In this document: in pieces, positions 1 to 10,917 of the stretch | Position numbering within the stretch: position 1 is the stretch's first letter | Layout: each line of letters begins with the position of its first letter | Source: Sipunculus nudus | Lineage: Eukaryota; Annelida; Sipuncula; Golfingiida; Sipunculidae | Assembly (NCBI GenBank): GCA_026874595.1 | Contig: CM049309.1 | Coordinates: 44,469,079-44,533,078, forward strand | DNA: 64,000 bases | Direction: 5' to 3' | Program-made: the position numbers and the translations under genes | The notes under the pieces: model-generated | Told to the model about the DNA's origin: nothing | What the model saw: only the letters and a program-made list of their open reading frames with translations | Database searches by the model: none

Positions 1-216
1 TGACAATTTTAGCAAAATTAGTCCTTTTATTTTTGAATATCATGACTTTTCCGCGAAAATGATTAGCCATGGTTATGGCAAATTTGAGGTAGTTGCACAC
101 TAGAAGAAAGGCCTTGGAATGACAAAGAAAATGAATTATTGATGAAGTGGATATGACTAAAGGTAACAAAAATATGAAGAAAAACTGTTCTGAGAAGTTT
201 TGATGACCTTTGACCT

Positions 217-480
217 TTATTGCCCCAAAACAATAGGCTTCCAGGACTTTTGCTTGTCTACCAGCTGTGTAAGTTTGAAAGCAATTGTGGCCTGAAGAGA
301 GTACACGGACAGACAAACAGACACCCGCGACTGACCAACCTGCTTGCCGAAATCGGAGATTTCCGGCAAGCAACAAACAGGGGTAAAACCGTAACCTCCT
401 CCCAGTCCCGACAAGCAAAATCTGGAAGTTCGTGAAGCATATACTGATATAGTATGACCATCGATCTCCACAAGAACAGG
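217..480. repeat. Dispersed repeat with a hairpin, in PPT1 intron 1
   Basis: The stretch contains TGACCTTTGACCTT, ACAGACAAACAGAC and a nearly perfect inverted repeat at about 341-371 (GCTTGCCGAAATC paired with GATTTCCGGCAAGC). Runs of this kind recur in mollusc repeats, including elsewhere in this window (ACAGACAAACAG near 12.9-13.3 kb and 58.6-59.5 kb). Reading frames of 70-99 codons on both strands here have no recognisable protein and are judged non-coding. Confidence 0.4.
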
Positions 481-507
481 TAGATCCTTAGATAAACAAC
501 CACTCAC

Positions 508-613
508 CCAATCCATGCCATATCACCAACGGTAAACTGACATTCTTCACTTGTGCCACAATGCATGGCAAAATTAGAAGGCCCAGGAAAAATACAAAGC
601 TCATCTTGGCCAT
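508..613 (-). CDS. PPT1: Palmitoyl-protein thioesterase 1, first coding exon (partial gene)
   Basis: PPT1 is a lysosomal enzyme that removes palmitate from S-acylated proteins. This exon reads 35 codons from ATG at 613: a hydrophobic signal peptide (residues 1-20, FVFFLGLLILPCIVA core), a short linker, then LPLVIWHGLG, the strand and loop that open the alpha/beta-hydrolase fold in PPT1 (vertebrate PPT1 has LPLVIWHGMG; PPT2 differs here). A GTGAGT donor follows at 507, after the first base of a glycine codon. The frame stays open upstream to an ATG at 700, but the 613 ATG puts the signal peptide at the N terminus. The catalytic Ser, Asp and His lie in later exons beyond the left edge; positions 1-500 show repeat-like sequence, not the next exon. 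Head to head with UQCRH. The identification rests on a short but characteristic segment. Confidence 0.75.
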
Positions 614-1200
614 GTTTACAAGTTGCGTCCCGTGACTATGCGGAAGCCGGGACTTCTTTGCCCTTTGACCTAAGAAATGGCCCTGTATCAGTAAATGCAC
701 AGAGTAGATAACTTAGGGAGACCATCGAAAAATAGGACATGTCTCAAAGTTCGACGGGTTTGTTCACCACTACATCTGATTTACCTCCTATGTAAAACAT
801 GAATTTTGTTTTTCAAAATAAAATCTTTGTTATTGGCCCTTTTAAGCTATATCTTCATGTATACATGTATCTAGGACGTTGACTCAAAAGTTACTAAGAT
901 CCCTTGTAGAATTTCTCCGACAGATGCAGATGGGTTAAGACAAAACTGATATTTACTAGTTTAAAATCACCAAAATGGCCGAAAGATCTGTCCGAATTTG
1001 GATTAGATGAAATTATGCGTGCCTATATCTAAACTAAGCTAAAATTGTACAGTAAGTTCTTGTGCAGACACCAGATGCATGGGCCATTTAAACCGCCTGC
1101 AGCGACGAAACGTCTTGCACCGTTAATGGACGACTGTACTCTCAGATATATCTAACATTTTACAGTCACCCTTGGTGACTACATTCAAAATTAAACAGAT

Positions 1201-1203
<3 letters not shown>

Positions 1204-1247
<44 letters not shown>
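1204..1247. repeat. (TA)n microsatellite
   Basis: About 22 uninterrupted TA repeats lie in the PPT1-UQCRH intergenic region. Confidence 0.95.
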
Positions 1248-1249
<2 letters not shown>

Positions 1250-1976
1250 AAGGTGAAATCATGACAATCGATGGGGCGCATATTTAATGCGGCTAGCTCT
1301 AATGGTCAAATGTTTTACCTTTGGCCGTTTATTATACATATCTATAATGATATTTTATTGTAAAAAAAAAAAAAAAAAACGGTTTTGCTAGTTTTGTCGT
1401 GTCTTTATGGACAAATGTTGATAATATTTACTGTAATAATATCATATAAATTTTTTGAAAAATTTTGTTCAAAACAACCGTAACATTTCTACTCTTTTCT
1501 GAAGACCACATAAAAAATTATTGACTGTATGGTACTCTAGACCTATATAATTTATTGTAATTTTATCAACTAGCTCAATAAATCACCAGGCTCGTGTCTC
1601 CAATAGAAAATTTCGAATTTCCAACATCCTCAACTTATGAATTAGAAATTATTAATAAACTGCGGATAACTTAATAATTTTATTGCTAGGAAATAAAAAA
1701 AGATCTCTAAAGAAATTATTTACAAATAATTGAAAAAAAAGATAAAATTAGAGATGTGACAGCTCAGCGTGGGAGCGGGCGCCCCCATCTGAATCCGCCA
1801 CTGATATCTGCATCACCATCTTCTTCATCTTCAGCAGCACTTAAATTAAGCCGACTGTCCATGTCTATATTTATATTTTACTCAAAATCGAAAAACCCCT
1901 TTATGCCGAGATTCTAGTTACTTTCCAAAAAGTCACTGGAAAGAGGCTTGTAATATATTTGAGAGGCTATATATAG

Positions 1977-1977
<1 letters not shown>

Positions 1978-2020
<43 letters not shown>

Positions 2021-2055
2021 ATAGATAGATAGATAGAGAGATAGATAGATAGATA
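1978..2055. repeat. Compound (TA)n-(GATA)n microsatellite
   Basis: About 20 TA repeats run into roughly nine tetranucleotide GATA/TAGA units with one AGAG interruption. A 60-codon reading frame across it is repeat-encoded and not a gene. Confidence 0.95.
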
Positions 2056-2339
2056 GGCCTTGCATAGTGGAAACTATTGCTTGTTTGTTGAAATTTACTG
2101 GTATACCGTACGTGTACATATATATGTTATTTCTGTTAAAATGAGTCAAAATGTCAAAGCGACCAATAAATTATAAGTTGATTTGCATATTCTTAAATGT
2201 ATTTAGAACCAATCTGTTATCATTCATAATGGGATAGGTAACAGGAAAATATGTGAAGTTGATCATAATGTGAAGTTGTAACGAACATAAAAAAATGTCA
2301 CTTTTATCCATATGTCCTCCCCAAAAGTCAAGTACCACT

Positions 2340-2418
2340 ACCATGAAGGTCACGGTCACACTCGGTTTGACCCCCGCCGGAAGCAATTGTTGCTCTTCCG
2401 CTTGCGACTTACATCAAG
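2340..2418 (+). promoter_or_regulatory. Proximal promoter / 5' UTR of UQCRH
   Basis: The 80 bases before the UQCRH ATG are the most GC-rich and motif-dense part of the upstream region. They contain an ETS core CCGGAAG at 2377-2383, a second in the opposite direction (CTTCCGC, 2395-2401), and two nuclear-receptor-like half sites AGGTCA-CGGTCA at about 2347-2358. ETS (GABP/NRF-2) and ERR-type sites are known control elements of nuclear respiratory genes. No TATA box is obvious. The start site itself is not visible. Confidence 0.45.
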
Positions 2419-2466
2419 ATGGTTCTCAAGGACGAGCTTGTGGTAGCCGGAGACCCTCAGGACGAG
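2419..2466 (+). CDS. UQCRH: UQCRH exon 1 (start codon)
   Basis: Sixteen codons, MVLKDELVVAGDPQDE, followed by a GTATAC donor. The GDP..E ending lines up with the GDPEEE segment of vertebrate UQCRH, so the acidic tract follows directly once spliced. The ATG lies just after a promoter-like GC-rich stretch, and no in-frame upstream ATG looks better. Confidence 0.85.
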
Positions 2467-5400
2467 GTATACCTTTAATTTTTCACTTGATTTCCAGTCT
2501 GATTTAAGAATTTATGAAAGGAGGAAGATATCTAATTAATTATCCGACAAGTAGTACGATTGGACCTCCTGTGTCTGAAAGAGATGTTCAAAATGTTGCG
2601 CGTCACGTTGTCCTGGTGCCGGTTCAATCGTTGGGGGTGACCGAGAGAAGCCACACTTGACGTTCTATGACACTAGGGTGCCCGTATTAGTTTGTTGTTA
2701 TTATCATTTAGAATTGGTCATTATGTTGTCAGATCGGAATGGCACCAAGTCGTCATTAAAGGGTATAAGACTAAACGTAACTGATTTGATAATCATGAGG
2801 GATCGTAATCCATTGGATGAATGGATGAGAATGAAGACTCAGAAAAGCCCTAAAAGGGTCTGTATATTTTGATGAAAGACAATGAAAGATCATATTCTGA
2901 GTATAAACACATCTCATTTGAATGCTTTGTTTATTTTTCTCACTGTAAGCTGAAAAAAATATTCAGTGTGACGTACAGGCCAATGACCAATATTTGACCA
3001 TGACAACCGTAATTGTGTAAATTGATGGTGTTTTTTTGGTTAATAGATATACTCAATATATATTCGTTATATAAACTATAAATATTCAATATAAACTATA
3101 ATGAATAGATAAATTAAATAAAGGATATACAATAATAATGAGATACCCATTTGTTGTAGAATAACAATGTTGAAAATCGGAAATATTGACGTTTATTCTG
3201 TTTGTCTGCCATAAAGTTATTCACACATGGAGTCCTCTTTATTAATATTTTTATATGTAAATGTATTTTGTTTGTGCAGAATACCCAAAAATACTTATAA
3301 TTTTATAATAAAATTAAAATTACCGACATGGTTAAATAACGTAAGTGCAAATTGCACCAATAAATCAGGTTTACCTGTGATAAATTTCCCTTTGATCTTC
3401 AGCGGATCTATAATTTTACCAGTTCATGTCAGTGAGAAAAAAAAATTAAATATTTGCCAGTTTAAATATTTGGCATAAAACAATTCGATCAGAATATGAA
3501 TTAAAATCAGCTATAAATATTTAATATCTTCATAAAATGTTTATAATCTGATAATCCTTTGGTAATTTTGCAGATCTCTGGGTCTGTGTATTCACTAAGT
3601 TGTGGAAAAGTCCTACAAATAGTGGAACAATTATGAAATTTTATTTGACACACTAAATGCTTGACCAATAGCAAATGTTCGGGTAGGTCTTTCGGTCAGT
3701 GCCAGAAAAATAGCTCCCATAGATGTGTCTGACAGTGTCAGTGCACAGGTCTATATGTGAATTGCCAGAACTACCTGTCTTATAGCCTGTATGATTTGTG
3801 TCCAGGATGGACCTACAGCAACAGCCTACCAGATATTGAAACAAAAATTACAAAAATGCAAATAATTCAAATGTTCAATGAAATTTTATTTGCGACTTTA
3901 GAATCCTGCCTACATTTGAGCCAGGGCAAAATGGATATAAACAGGTCCTGTAGCTAAAATGATCAAGGGATGGGGCAAAATCCTGTGTCTTGTTTAAAAT
4001 TCACATATTTAGTACTGTTAGATACTGTTTATCTTGTTTGTGCATGGTGCAGGCCAGCAACTGTATAGTTTGGATGTCATAAATTATCAAATATTAAAGA
4101 ATAATGATTGTTCTACACTCTGAAAAATTATCTACATTGATTTTTGTCCACACCTGGTGCAATTTTATGTTAAGAGGAGGGTACCTTGTTATATTCTACA
4201 GGACCACAGCAGATTGGTGGTTCCCCATCAGACCTAAATTATTCTGGTTGAATAAACTACATTAATAGCAGAAATGATGACTGCCAGGGTCATTACAATT
4301 TTACAGAGAAATTTTACATTCAGTCATAACCGCATATTTTTTAATTCATAACTCTTTTCATCCATAGAAATATCTTGTTATATTTCTTGTTTCTCCTAGC
4401 AAAGTCAAATCTGTTATACAATTGCCCACGATATCATTTTTGTCACACTGTATCCAAGCAGTAAAGCAGAGAAACTATGGTGTTGTCAGTACTCACCAAT
4501 ATTGAATAATTAAATTGTCAAAATTTTATATTGTGCCAAAAATAATCTTAATAAAACTGTTATATTTTTATATTTCATTGAATATTCCAGGACAGGTAGG
4601 GGCTTTCATCAGCTGATGGTTGTTATTTTATAATTTTGACTATATGCAGGCCACATTTGTGCAGCCTATGATTATACATGTTTAACTGTGCAAGAATAAC
4701 AGATTTTAATTAATATTCCTGTGTCATGTTTGGTGTTATTGCATATGGATAATTCCCTTTTGATTGTTTCATTGATTGTTTTATTATATATATTTGTTTT
4801 CAGCTACTATCAAATGATTCCCATGGTCTTAATAAACTTAATATAAATGTGCCTGTATGATTTCTTTTCAGTCTTCAATCATGTGCAGTTGCAATAAAAA
4901 AAAATCTGCTGTAATATGTGAACATTCAGTCTTCTGTCTCATCATTAACATATCTATGCATGCTGTCTGAATATTTTAGGGCAGTACCCCAGAGGCTGAT
5001 GAAACACAGGTCCCTGAGGAAATCACAGAAAAAGTAACGGTTTGTAGCTCCCAGGATGCACAGGGAAGCTAGTACAGCCAAACATAAACTGCATCTTCCT
5101 CAATCCTGCCCTTGGTGACCTAGGCCAACCCTTTTATCCTAACCCATGTATCCAGAATATATATTCAGAACTGTATTTATCATCATGAAAAATTTATCTC
5201 AACTTCTGTAGTTATCATTATTGTAATTTATTTTTCATGTAAACTGACTCATAAATTTAATAAAAAAAAGGAGACATATATTTTAGGTGCTTGAAATTGT
5301 GTCCCACTTTAAGTATGGTTCCTCTATGCTTTCATAACGGTATATAGCATGGCTAAACCAGGCCCAGGTAACCTATTACTGGCATTCCCTGTGCTTCTAG

Positions 5401-8400
5401 GTATTGGTCTAGTTGAAACCAAAATGGCTGCTGATTGCCTTGTAATCGTTTCGCATATTACAGATGAGTGGTGTGTGAGCCAAATGACTAATCACTTCTG
5501 TCATTATTTCCTATACCATCCCCTTATTCCCCTAACTCTGATCAGTTACCTTTGAGAGATTGAGATATGGGGTGTGTATACAATGGACAAATTTTCACCA
5601 TTTTGTCAGTTATAATTTTGTATATATATCTTGATGTACATATGGATGTGAGAATACAGATTTGTTAATGTAAAATATGCCAATAGAGTGAGTAATCAAA
5701 TTTAACAAAATACAGAAAAAAATCAGGCATGAGAGGGAATCCTGAATAATATGATATAATTGGCATTAATTGCAAAGCATTTTGAAATTAATTTGATTTC
5801 TTGAATCACCTGACGTGTTACAATGCATAAATTAATCTGAAGTATACTTTATATTAATTGGGTTTGGATGTGTTTTGCCAAATTTTATAAGTAAAATAAT
5901 AACTCCTCTTACTTTGCTCTTATGAAGTTGTAACAGTTGCACACAAAATATTATATAAGTTTTTACTGTTTTTCTTATAACATACATTCTTTATATGTAA
6001 GGAACTACCAGTATCGAACTCTTAAGATTCTGTGCAAGATTGCACTGGTTCCTCATTGACATTTGGTAATTATAATACTTGATCAGCAATAGTCCCCCTC
6101 CCAATCCTTAAGGCCTGCACCTTAATTTTTCTTTCCCTGTGTAGTTAATAACCTGTATCCTTGGCAATTTTTAATTGGGTATGGACCGCATTCTCCCTAC
6201 TTGCTCTTTTAATTTTTTATCATTAAATTTATTTTATGGAATAATTATTATTTAATAGAACATTGTTTTTTTTTAATTAGCTAAAGAATTTGTTCATTTG
6301 TTTTGGGAGTTGGCTACATTGGTTTCAACTGGACTTGCTACAGACTAAACCATAACTTCTGATATGTTCATGAATATTCATAAACCTTGTAGGAACAGCC
6401 AATAGAATCAACAAAAGAGGAGGGAGTTGTGCAAGCAGCAAAGCCAGTGGTTAGTGTGAAAATACTGAAATGTGTGAGAGAAAACACTCAAAGAACAAGC
6501 TTAAAACACTATAGCTCCCTTGCACACAGAGGAATAGATGGAACTAAAAAAGACTACCATAATATACATTTCCAGCTGTAAAGGGTGTTAATTGTTATAT
6601 CCCTTTAGTTTGTATGATTTAGATATATATCCATCTTTATAGATCGAACTGTTCAGTATTGGTAGAATTGTAAGATATGGGTTATGACCACCTCCCACAA
6701 GACCTATTATTTTTTATTGTATACTAAATCAGTAAATGTTTGAATGTACAATAAGGCCCTGCACAGTGTGTCAGAGCTGTAGAATAAATGCTTAAAATGG
6801 GCATGTCAACTGTTCATTTTATTGAAGAATGCGAGTTTCTTTGATAAATGAAAACAAAACTATACACAGTTTTGGACAGTAATAGCTAAGATAAGATGGG
6901 ATATTCCTTATAAAACCTGATAAAGTGGCCTGTTGTGTGCAGGCAGAGCCAGAAGCCAAGGCCGCACCAGCAGAAAATTCAGCATGAGAGGAGACATCTC
7001 AGGAAACTGTCACAGTGTGTTCTCATTTTGTGTAAACATGGGCTTACTTGCAAGGGCCTGTACATCTTAAACTCATTGAAAGTGTACAGCACGATTTACA
7101 CTACAATGTTTGCCTATTTACATGTAAAAAAAAACGAGGCAGCCCTTTCTAATCAGAATTCAAGATACTAACAGTCAGTGATGTAGTTGAGTCCATACCA
7201 TCCAAGTTCAAGTGCAAGTCCGAGTTCAGGCCCATCAAGTCCAAGTCTGAGTCCTTGAGATTCGAGTCCAAGTCATTTTGAACCTGAATCCAATACATCA
7301 AAAGCGGTTTAAAATGAAAAATTCAGATTATCATTTGATACAATGATGATTAAACTATATACACTAAAATTGTCGTGTCTGTTTTTCTCTCTTAAACCCC
7401 CCACAACAGGCCATGACAGTCAGCCAGTTTTGCTAACTAACTTACATAATGCACACCAATCTGGCCCTTTTTAGTTGCAGACTTGAATTCCCGGTGGCAT
7501 GATTACATCGCAGGTCTGTGGCACTAGTTCACACAACTCGACATTGCTATCCTTCTCCTTGGCCCATTAGCACAAAGATGTATATAGATTGGTTCTGGAT
7601 CGACCACTGGACGTCGCTACCTTCTGGGTCAGAGCAGTTCGATTCCTTTAGGTCTTCCCATCCAATACGCGTCAATATACCCTTCCTCTGCAACAGGCCC
7701 CAACGGGGCCCCATTTTCTAGTTACATTTATGGCTTGCGATGCAGAACAAATCTGGGTATATTATAGGGTTGTTATTGTGATTTTCTGTCAGTACTTCAC
7801 ACATACATAAATCCTTATAATACTATTAGTTTGTGACAGAGTATTTCACTATTAGGTCGAAGATGAACTCCTGATGCCTGATTTCTTGAGTCCTTGCCTC
7901 TGAGTCTATGACCCTTGAGTCCGAGTCTTAGAGTCCCTTTAAAGTGTCCAAGTCTGGACTAGAGTGTAACAGTCTATACTTGTATAATGTCTTCATTTAA
8001 ATGCTGTAATAGTACATTTTTAACCATTACTCAATTAGTCTGTTAGCATGTCCTGCTTGTTTTTCCAGGGAAACATATCCGCTACAACAAATGTTTCTAA
8101 ATCTGTATGATTTGTATGGCATAAGAATATATGTCCCTACCAGGATTACCAGCATATCAGTTCACTGAATGGCATGCCAGAGTGTTATTACTATTATTCA
8201 ACAGTTTATATTAATTTTAAATCTTATTTTTATACATTTCTGAGTAATTTCACAACAATATTTATTTAGTAAAAACATTATCCAGTCAATTAACACCTCA
8301 CATGTGAACAAACACACACACAAATATTATCTCATGTATAATTAGACTGCTCCATGCTTTATTTGAATAATACATGATATGCTGATTAAGAGATAATTGC

Positions 8401-10917
8401 TTTAGGAAGAAACACCATCAGAGGGTAGCACTGAGGAGGCCAGTGAGGAAAGCTCAGAGGAACCTGCAGCAGAAGAGGAACCTGAACCGGTGGGACATAT
8501 GTAGATCATGTGATCTATTACCAGGGTTGTGTGTGTATCATGTGATCAGAAGATACCCCTTGTTGCATGATTTGTTTCAAATGTAAATGATTTAGTTGAA
8601 CATATGCAAATTTACGAATTTTAAGTTTCAATTTTCATTTCTGTTTCATTCACATAGTGACTAATATGATGTACTTTTTCATTATGTATTTCAGCGAGAG
8701 GATATTTAGAAACAGAGCAAGGATAGTAGGGCATGCCTGTCATATCATTTAGACACTTGAGAAATGTACATGTTAATGTGCTATAGTCATAGTCAGGAGC
8801 CGTGTTGTGTCCTGGTTTCTCAAACTTCAGTTAACTTTCTTCTTGTAGGCAGCAGTGCAGGAGAAAAAACAAGTCAGGGAAGAATGTGATTATCATGTGA
8901 CTAACGTTAATCATGTGACCTTTTTACAGGAACCTGAAGAGGAGGAGGAAGAAGAGGAAGAACTAGAGGTAGGAGTCATGTGATGTGGTGGGGGACCTAG
9001 TATAAACTTTAAAGATCAGAAGATTCACTAATATAGCTAAAGATAGTAAATTACAGTTTTTCATTTAATGTTCAAGTGTGATTGCTTTTAACTAAATTTA
9101 TTTATGCATATGCGTAACCTTGAAAGGAAATAAAGTATATCTTTACATTACACTGGTAAATGTTTGTTCTAAATGGATGTTTTTGTTTGATATTGAGATG
9201 ATTTAATGGGAAAAAAAGATACACTGACATCCAGCAAATATGTGTACCTGTAACATACATGTGAGAAGCAAGTTAGAAGAAATTGTGTGTGTGTGTATGT
9301 CGGAGAGGGGTTCCTTTGAGCCTTTCTTTACATATTTTTTGCTCATTGTCTTCAAGGACCCCCATGATAAAGTACGAGAGAATTGTGAAGCCAAGGCAGA
9401 GTGTGTGAAACTGAAGGACATCCTGGATCAGTGTAATGATCGTGTTAACGGCAGGGAAAGCACGTTGGAAACCTGTGCACAGGAACAGTATGATACAATC
9501 CATTGTGTAGACCATTGTGTAAGTACTTGTCTTTTAAGCAGATGGGGAAATCACAGCAGTAATCGGTGTCTTGTTGATCACATTTCCACTAGATCTACCA
9601 CCAGACAAAAATATGCCATTTGAATTTAAATGACTCTTGAATTATCTCTGCCAAAGATGTTATGTTTTTGCCGGCGTTAGTTTGTTGTCTGTCTGCAACA
9701 TTACTCCTAAAAGTTATTCATGGATTTTGATGAAACTTACAGGATAGCTTGGCAATGATATAAGGGACAGTTGGTTAAATTTTGGGGGTGATCAAGATCA
9801 CCATCAGGATCCAGGATTGTTCTAAAGGAAAATTGCTGCATTTTTGACAATGCCATATGGTCTGCGCTCTTAGAGTGATTCTCTGGTTAAGGAATATTTT
9901 TACGATGAGACGCAGTGAAGGGAAAACCCATCAAAGAAATATCAACAGAATGTGTGAAATAATTTTATTGTTAAATTGTTATAAAAGTTAAATTTTCTTC
10001 CCGACACCAACTTTTATTCCGAATTGTAAAATGTCATCTGAAAACAACTTCAGAGCATGGTAACCCTGCTAACAACCCATGATAAACAATAGCTCCATGG
10101 CTAAGAGTTTTTGGATCCCTTTTGAAGATTCTACCAGGGAGAAGATTTTTCATTTTGCCTCATTTTATTCAGAGGCTTCCCTTCCAACAAGTTATGGTTG
10201 ACCAGTGGCGAATATCAGTTTTGACCTCAAAATAAATGTTCAATGCTTGGCATCTCTTAATCAAATCACAGCTGCTAGAGAATAATCAGAGTAACCCTCC
10301 TGTAGGGTGTCTTTGCCACACTCTTTAAGAATGTTCTGATGGGCCCTGGTAGACTGCCTATTTAATAAGTTAGCATGACTTCTGGCCTAGTCAGCTGCAA
10401 AAAGTAGGAAAAAGTACTGGTACATGATTTTGTTGTTCTAAAGCACTGCCATCTGTCCATAACTACAATTATGTATTAGGGCAGAAAGCAGTTTGTTACT
10501 CTGAATCAGGACACAAGTTTCACCATATCTTTACATTTTCTGAGACTTCTAGAGTCAAACTTCCCAAAATGTTCATTTGTTCCTAGGGCATCAACAGACA
10601 CATTTTGTTTCTGTTAATTAAATAGGCTGTAAGTATGGGCTGAAATAAACTTTTGCCTTATGTTATGCTATTTATCTACAGATTATCATTGGGCATGTTA
10701 TTCCCGTTGCCTGTGGAACAAAATGTACACATCACGATTGTATTATCTATTAATTTTAAAATAGTTAAGCCAGTCTGCATTTTAGTCTGTCGTAATTGAG
10801 ATGAAACTTAACTGGTCACAAGTGCAAATTAATGAAAGGGTGGGGTAGGCTAGTGATTTACAATTATTCTTTCTTTTTTTTCAGGTATCTCACAATTTAT
10901 TCAGGCATTTGAAGTAG
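2419..10917 (+). CDS. UQCRH: Cytochrome b-c1 complex subunit 6 (hinge protein), multi-exon gene
   Basis: UQCRH is the acidic hinge subunit of mitochondrial complex III on the intermembrane-space side, bound to cytochrome c1, and helps electron transfer to cytochrome c. Exons read by splice signals: 2419-2466, 4980-5033, 6393-6449, 8406-8489, 8849-8872, 8930-8968, 9357-9518, 10885-10917 (stop). All junctions are phase 0. The conserved fold is in exons 9357-9518 and 10885-10917 (DPHDKVRENC..., six cysteines, ending VSHNLFRHLK, against HKLFNNLK in vertebrates). Joining only 2419-2466, 8930-8968, 9357-9518 and 10885-10917 gives 93 residues, close to the usual ~91, with the typical GDP..EEEEEEEEEL acidic run. 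Using all cassettes gives about 166 residues with a greatly lengthened acidic region. No cleavable presequence is seen, as expected. Which cassettes are used in mRNA cannot be told from DNA. Confidence 0.9.
2467..4979 (+). other. UQCRH intron 1
   Basis: AT-rich intron of 2.5 kb. No protein exon or clear repeat was recognised. A small palindrome CTGACAGTGTCAG occurs near 3729-3741. Reading frames of 60-83 codons look random. Confidence 0.6.
4980..5033 (+). CDS. UQCRH: UQCRH acidic cassette exon (18 codons)
   Basis: TTTTAG acceptor, 54 bases reading GSTPEADETQVPEEITEK, then a GTAACG donor. Length divisible by three and phase 0 at both ends, so inclusion or skipping leaves the hinge domain in frame. 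Acidic, Thr/Pro-containing composition matches the other cassettes. Likely alternative exon. Confidence 0.65.
5034..6392 (+). other. UQCRH intron between acidic cassettes
   Basis: AT-rich, no gene or recognised element. A 68-codon frame at 5349-5555 starts MAKPGPGN but has no splice context or recognised similarity and is treated as chance. Confidence 0.55.
6393..6449 (+). CDS. UQCRH: UQCRH acidic cassette exon (19 codons)
   Basis: CTTGTAG acceptor, then EQPIESTKEEGVVQAAKPV and a donor at GTTAGT (6450); a donor one codon earlier (GTGGTT) is also possible and also keeps frame. Phase 0 at both ends, like its neighbours. Confidence 0.6.
6943..6987 (+). CDS. UQCRH: Possible stop-containing UQCRH cassette (poison or alternative last exon)
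   Basis: After a TGTGTGCAG acceptor the phase-0 frame reads AEPEAKAAPAENSA and then TGA. The composition (Glu, Ala, Pro) matches the other cassettes, but no GT donor lies before the stop. If spliced in, it would end the protein before the hinge domain, giving a ~67-residue acidic peptide or a decay target. It may instead be a decayed cassette or chance. Confidence 0.35.
   Translation, partial: AEPEAKAAPAENSA
6988..8405 (+). other. UQCRH intron with GAGTC-rich segments
   Basis: Two segments, about 7195-7290 and 7860-7960, are dense in AAGTCC/GAGTCC words in the same orientation and bracket about 600 bases of sequence with no recognised gene. They may be the edges of an old mobile element, but no clean inverted ends or target duplication could be fixed. 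The 67-codon frame at 7518-7721 has no recognised similarity. Confidence 0.35.
8406..8489 (+). CDS. UQCRH: UQCRH acidic cassette exon (28 codons)
   Basis: GCTTTAG acceptor, 84 bases reading EETPSEGSTEEASEESSEE followed by PAAEEEPEP, donor GTGGGA. Half the residues are Glu, with Ser/Thr in a casein-kinase-2-like context. Phase 0 both ends. Confidence 0.7.
8849..8872 (+). CDS. UQCRH: UQCRH micro-exon (8 codons, tentative)
   Basis: TTGTAG acceptor, AAVQEKKQ, donor GTCAGG. The following 57 bases to the next acceptor have no in-frame stop, so this could be part of one longer exon 8849-8968, with the 57 bases optionally removed. Its composition is basic, unlike the other cassettes, so it is the weakest of them. 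Confidence 0.4.
8930..8968 (+). CDS. UQCRH: UQCRH core acidic exon (13 codons)
   Basis: TTTTTACAG acceptor, EPEEEEEEEEELE, donor GTAGGA. This matches the poly-Glu run of the standard hinge protein and is probably constitutive. It joins in frame to exon 1 upstream and to DPHDKV downstream. Confidence 0.85.
9357..9518 (+). CDS. UQCRH: UQCRH hinge-domain exon
   Basis: TCTTCAAG acceptor, 54 codons from DPHDKVRENC to HCVDHC, donor GTAAGT. It holds the helical hairpin with the disulphide-forming cysteines (ENC, AEC, DQC, ETC, IHC, DHC; one more than the human five). This is the most conserved part of the gene. Confidence 0.93.
9640..9910. repeat. Dispersed repeat fragment in UQCRH last intron
   Basis: Starts near TCTGCCAAAGATGTTATG and contains GGGGGTGATCAAGATCACCATC, with a TGATC/GATCA palindrome and GGATCCAGGATT. 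Non-coding repeats with this wording are familiar from bivalve sequences; the class is not known. No ends could be fixed. Confidence 0.4.
10885..10917 (+). CDS. UQCRH: UQCRH last coding exon
   Basis: A long pyrimidine tract and TTTTTCAG acceptor precede VSHNLFRHLK and TAG. The ending agrees with the conserved C terminus of the family. The 3' UTR follows; no clear AATAAA was found just after the stop. Confidence 0.9.
   Translation, partial: VSHNLFRHLK

Larger units (their letters stand above)
614..2340. other. PPT1-UQCRH intergenic region
   Basis: This is the divergent interval between PPT1 (minus) and UQCRH (plus). It is AT-rich with no recognised gene. It holds a (TA)n microsatellite at about 1204-1247, an A run near 1362-1379, and a compound (TA)n/(GATA)n repeat at about 1978-2055. 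A GGGAGCGGGCGCCCCCATCTG segment near 1771-1791 is an isolated GC-rich spot of unknown meaning. Confidence 0.6.

Noticed and set aside
217-516. A 99-codon minus-strand frame and overlapping frames at the left edge
   Set aside because: They cover a dispersed repeat with a hairpin, overlap one another on both strands and have no recognisable protein. The only supported coding here is the PPT1 exon at 508-613.
7176-7975. A complete hAT-type element bounded by GAGTCC-rich ends
   Set aside because: The two GAGTC-rich segments are in direct, not inverted, orientation, and the putative CTAACAGT/GTAACAGT duplication is inexact.
9240-9623. A 127-codon open frame taken as one gene
   Set aside because: Only 9357-9518 is the conserved UQCRH exon, with AG and GTAAGT borders. 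The first and last parts of the frame are intron.
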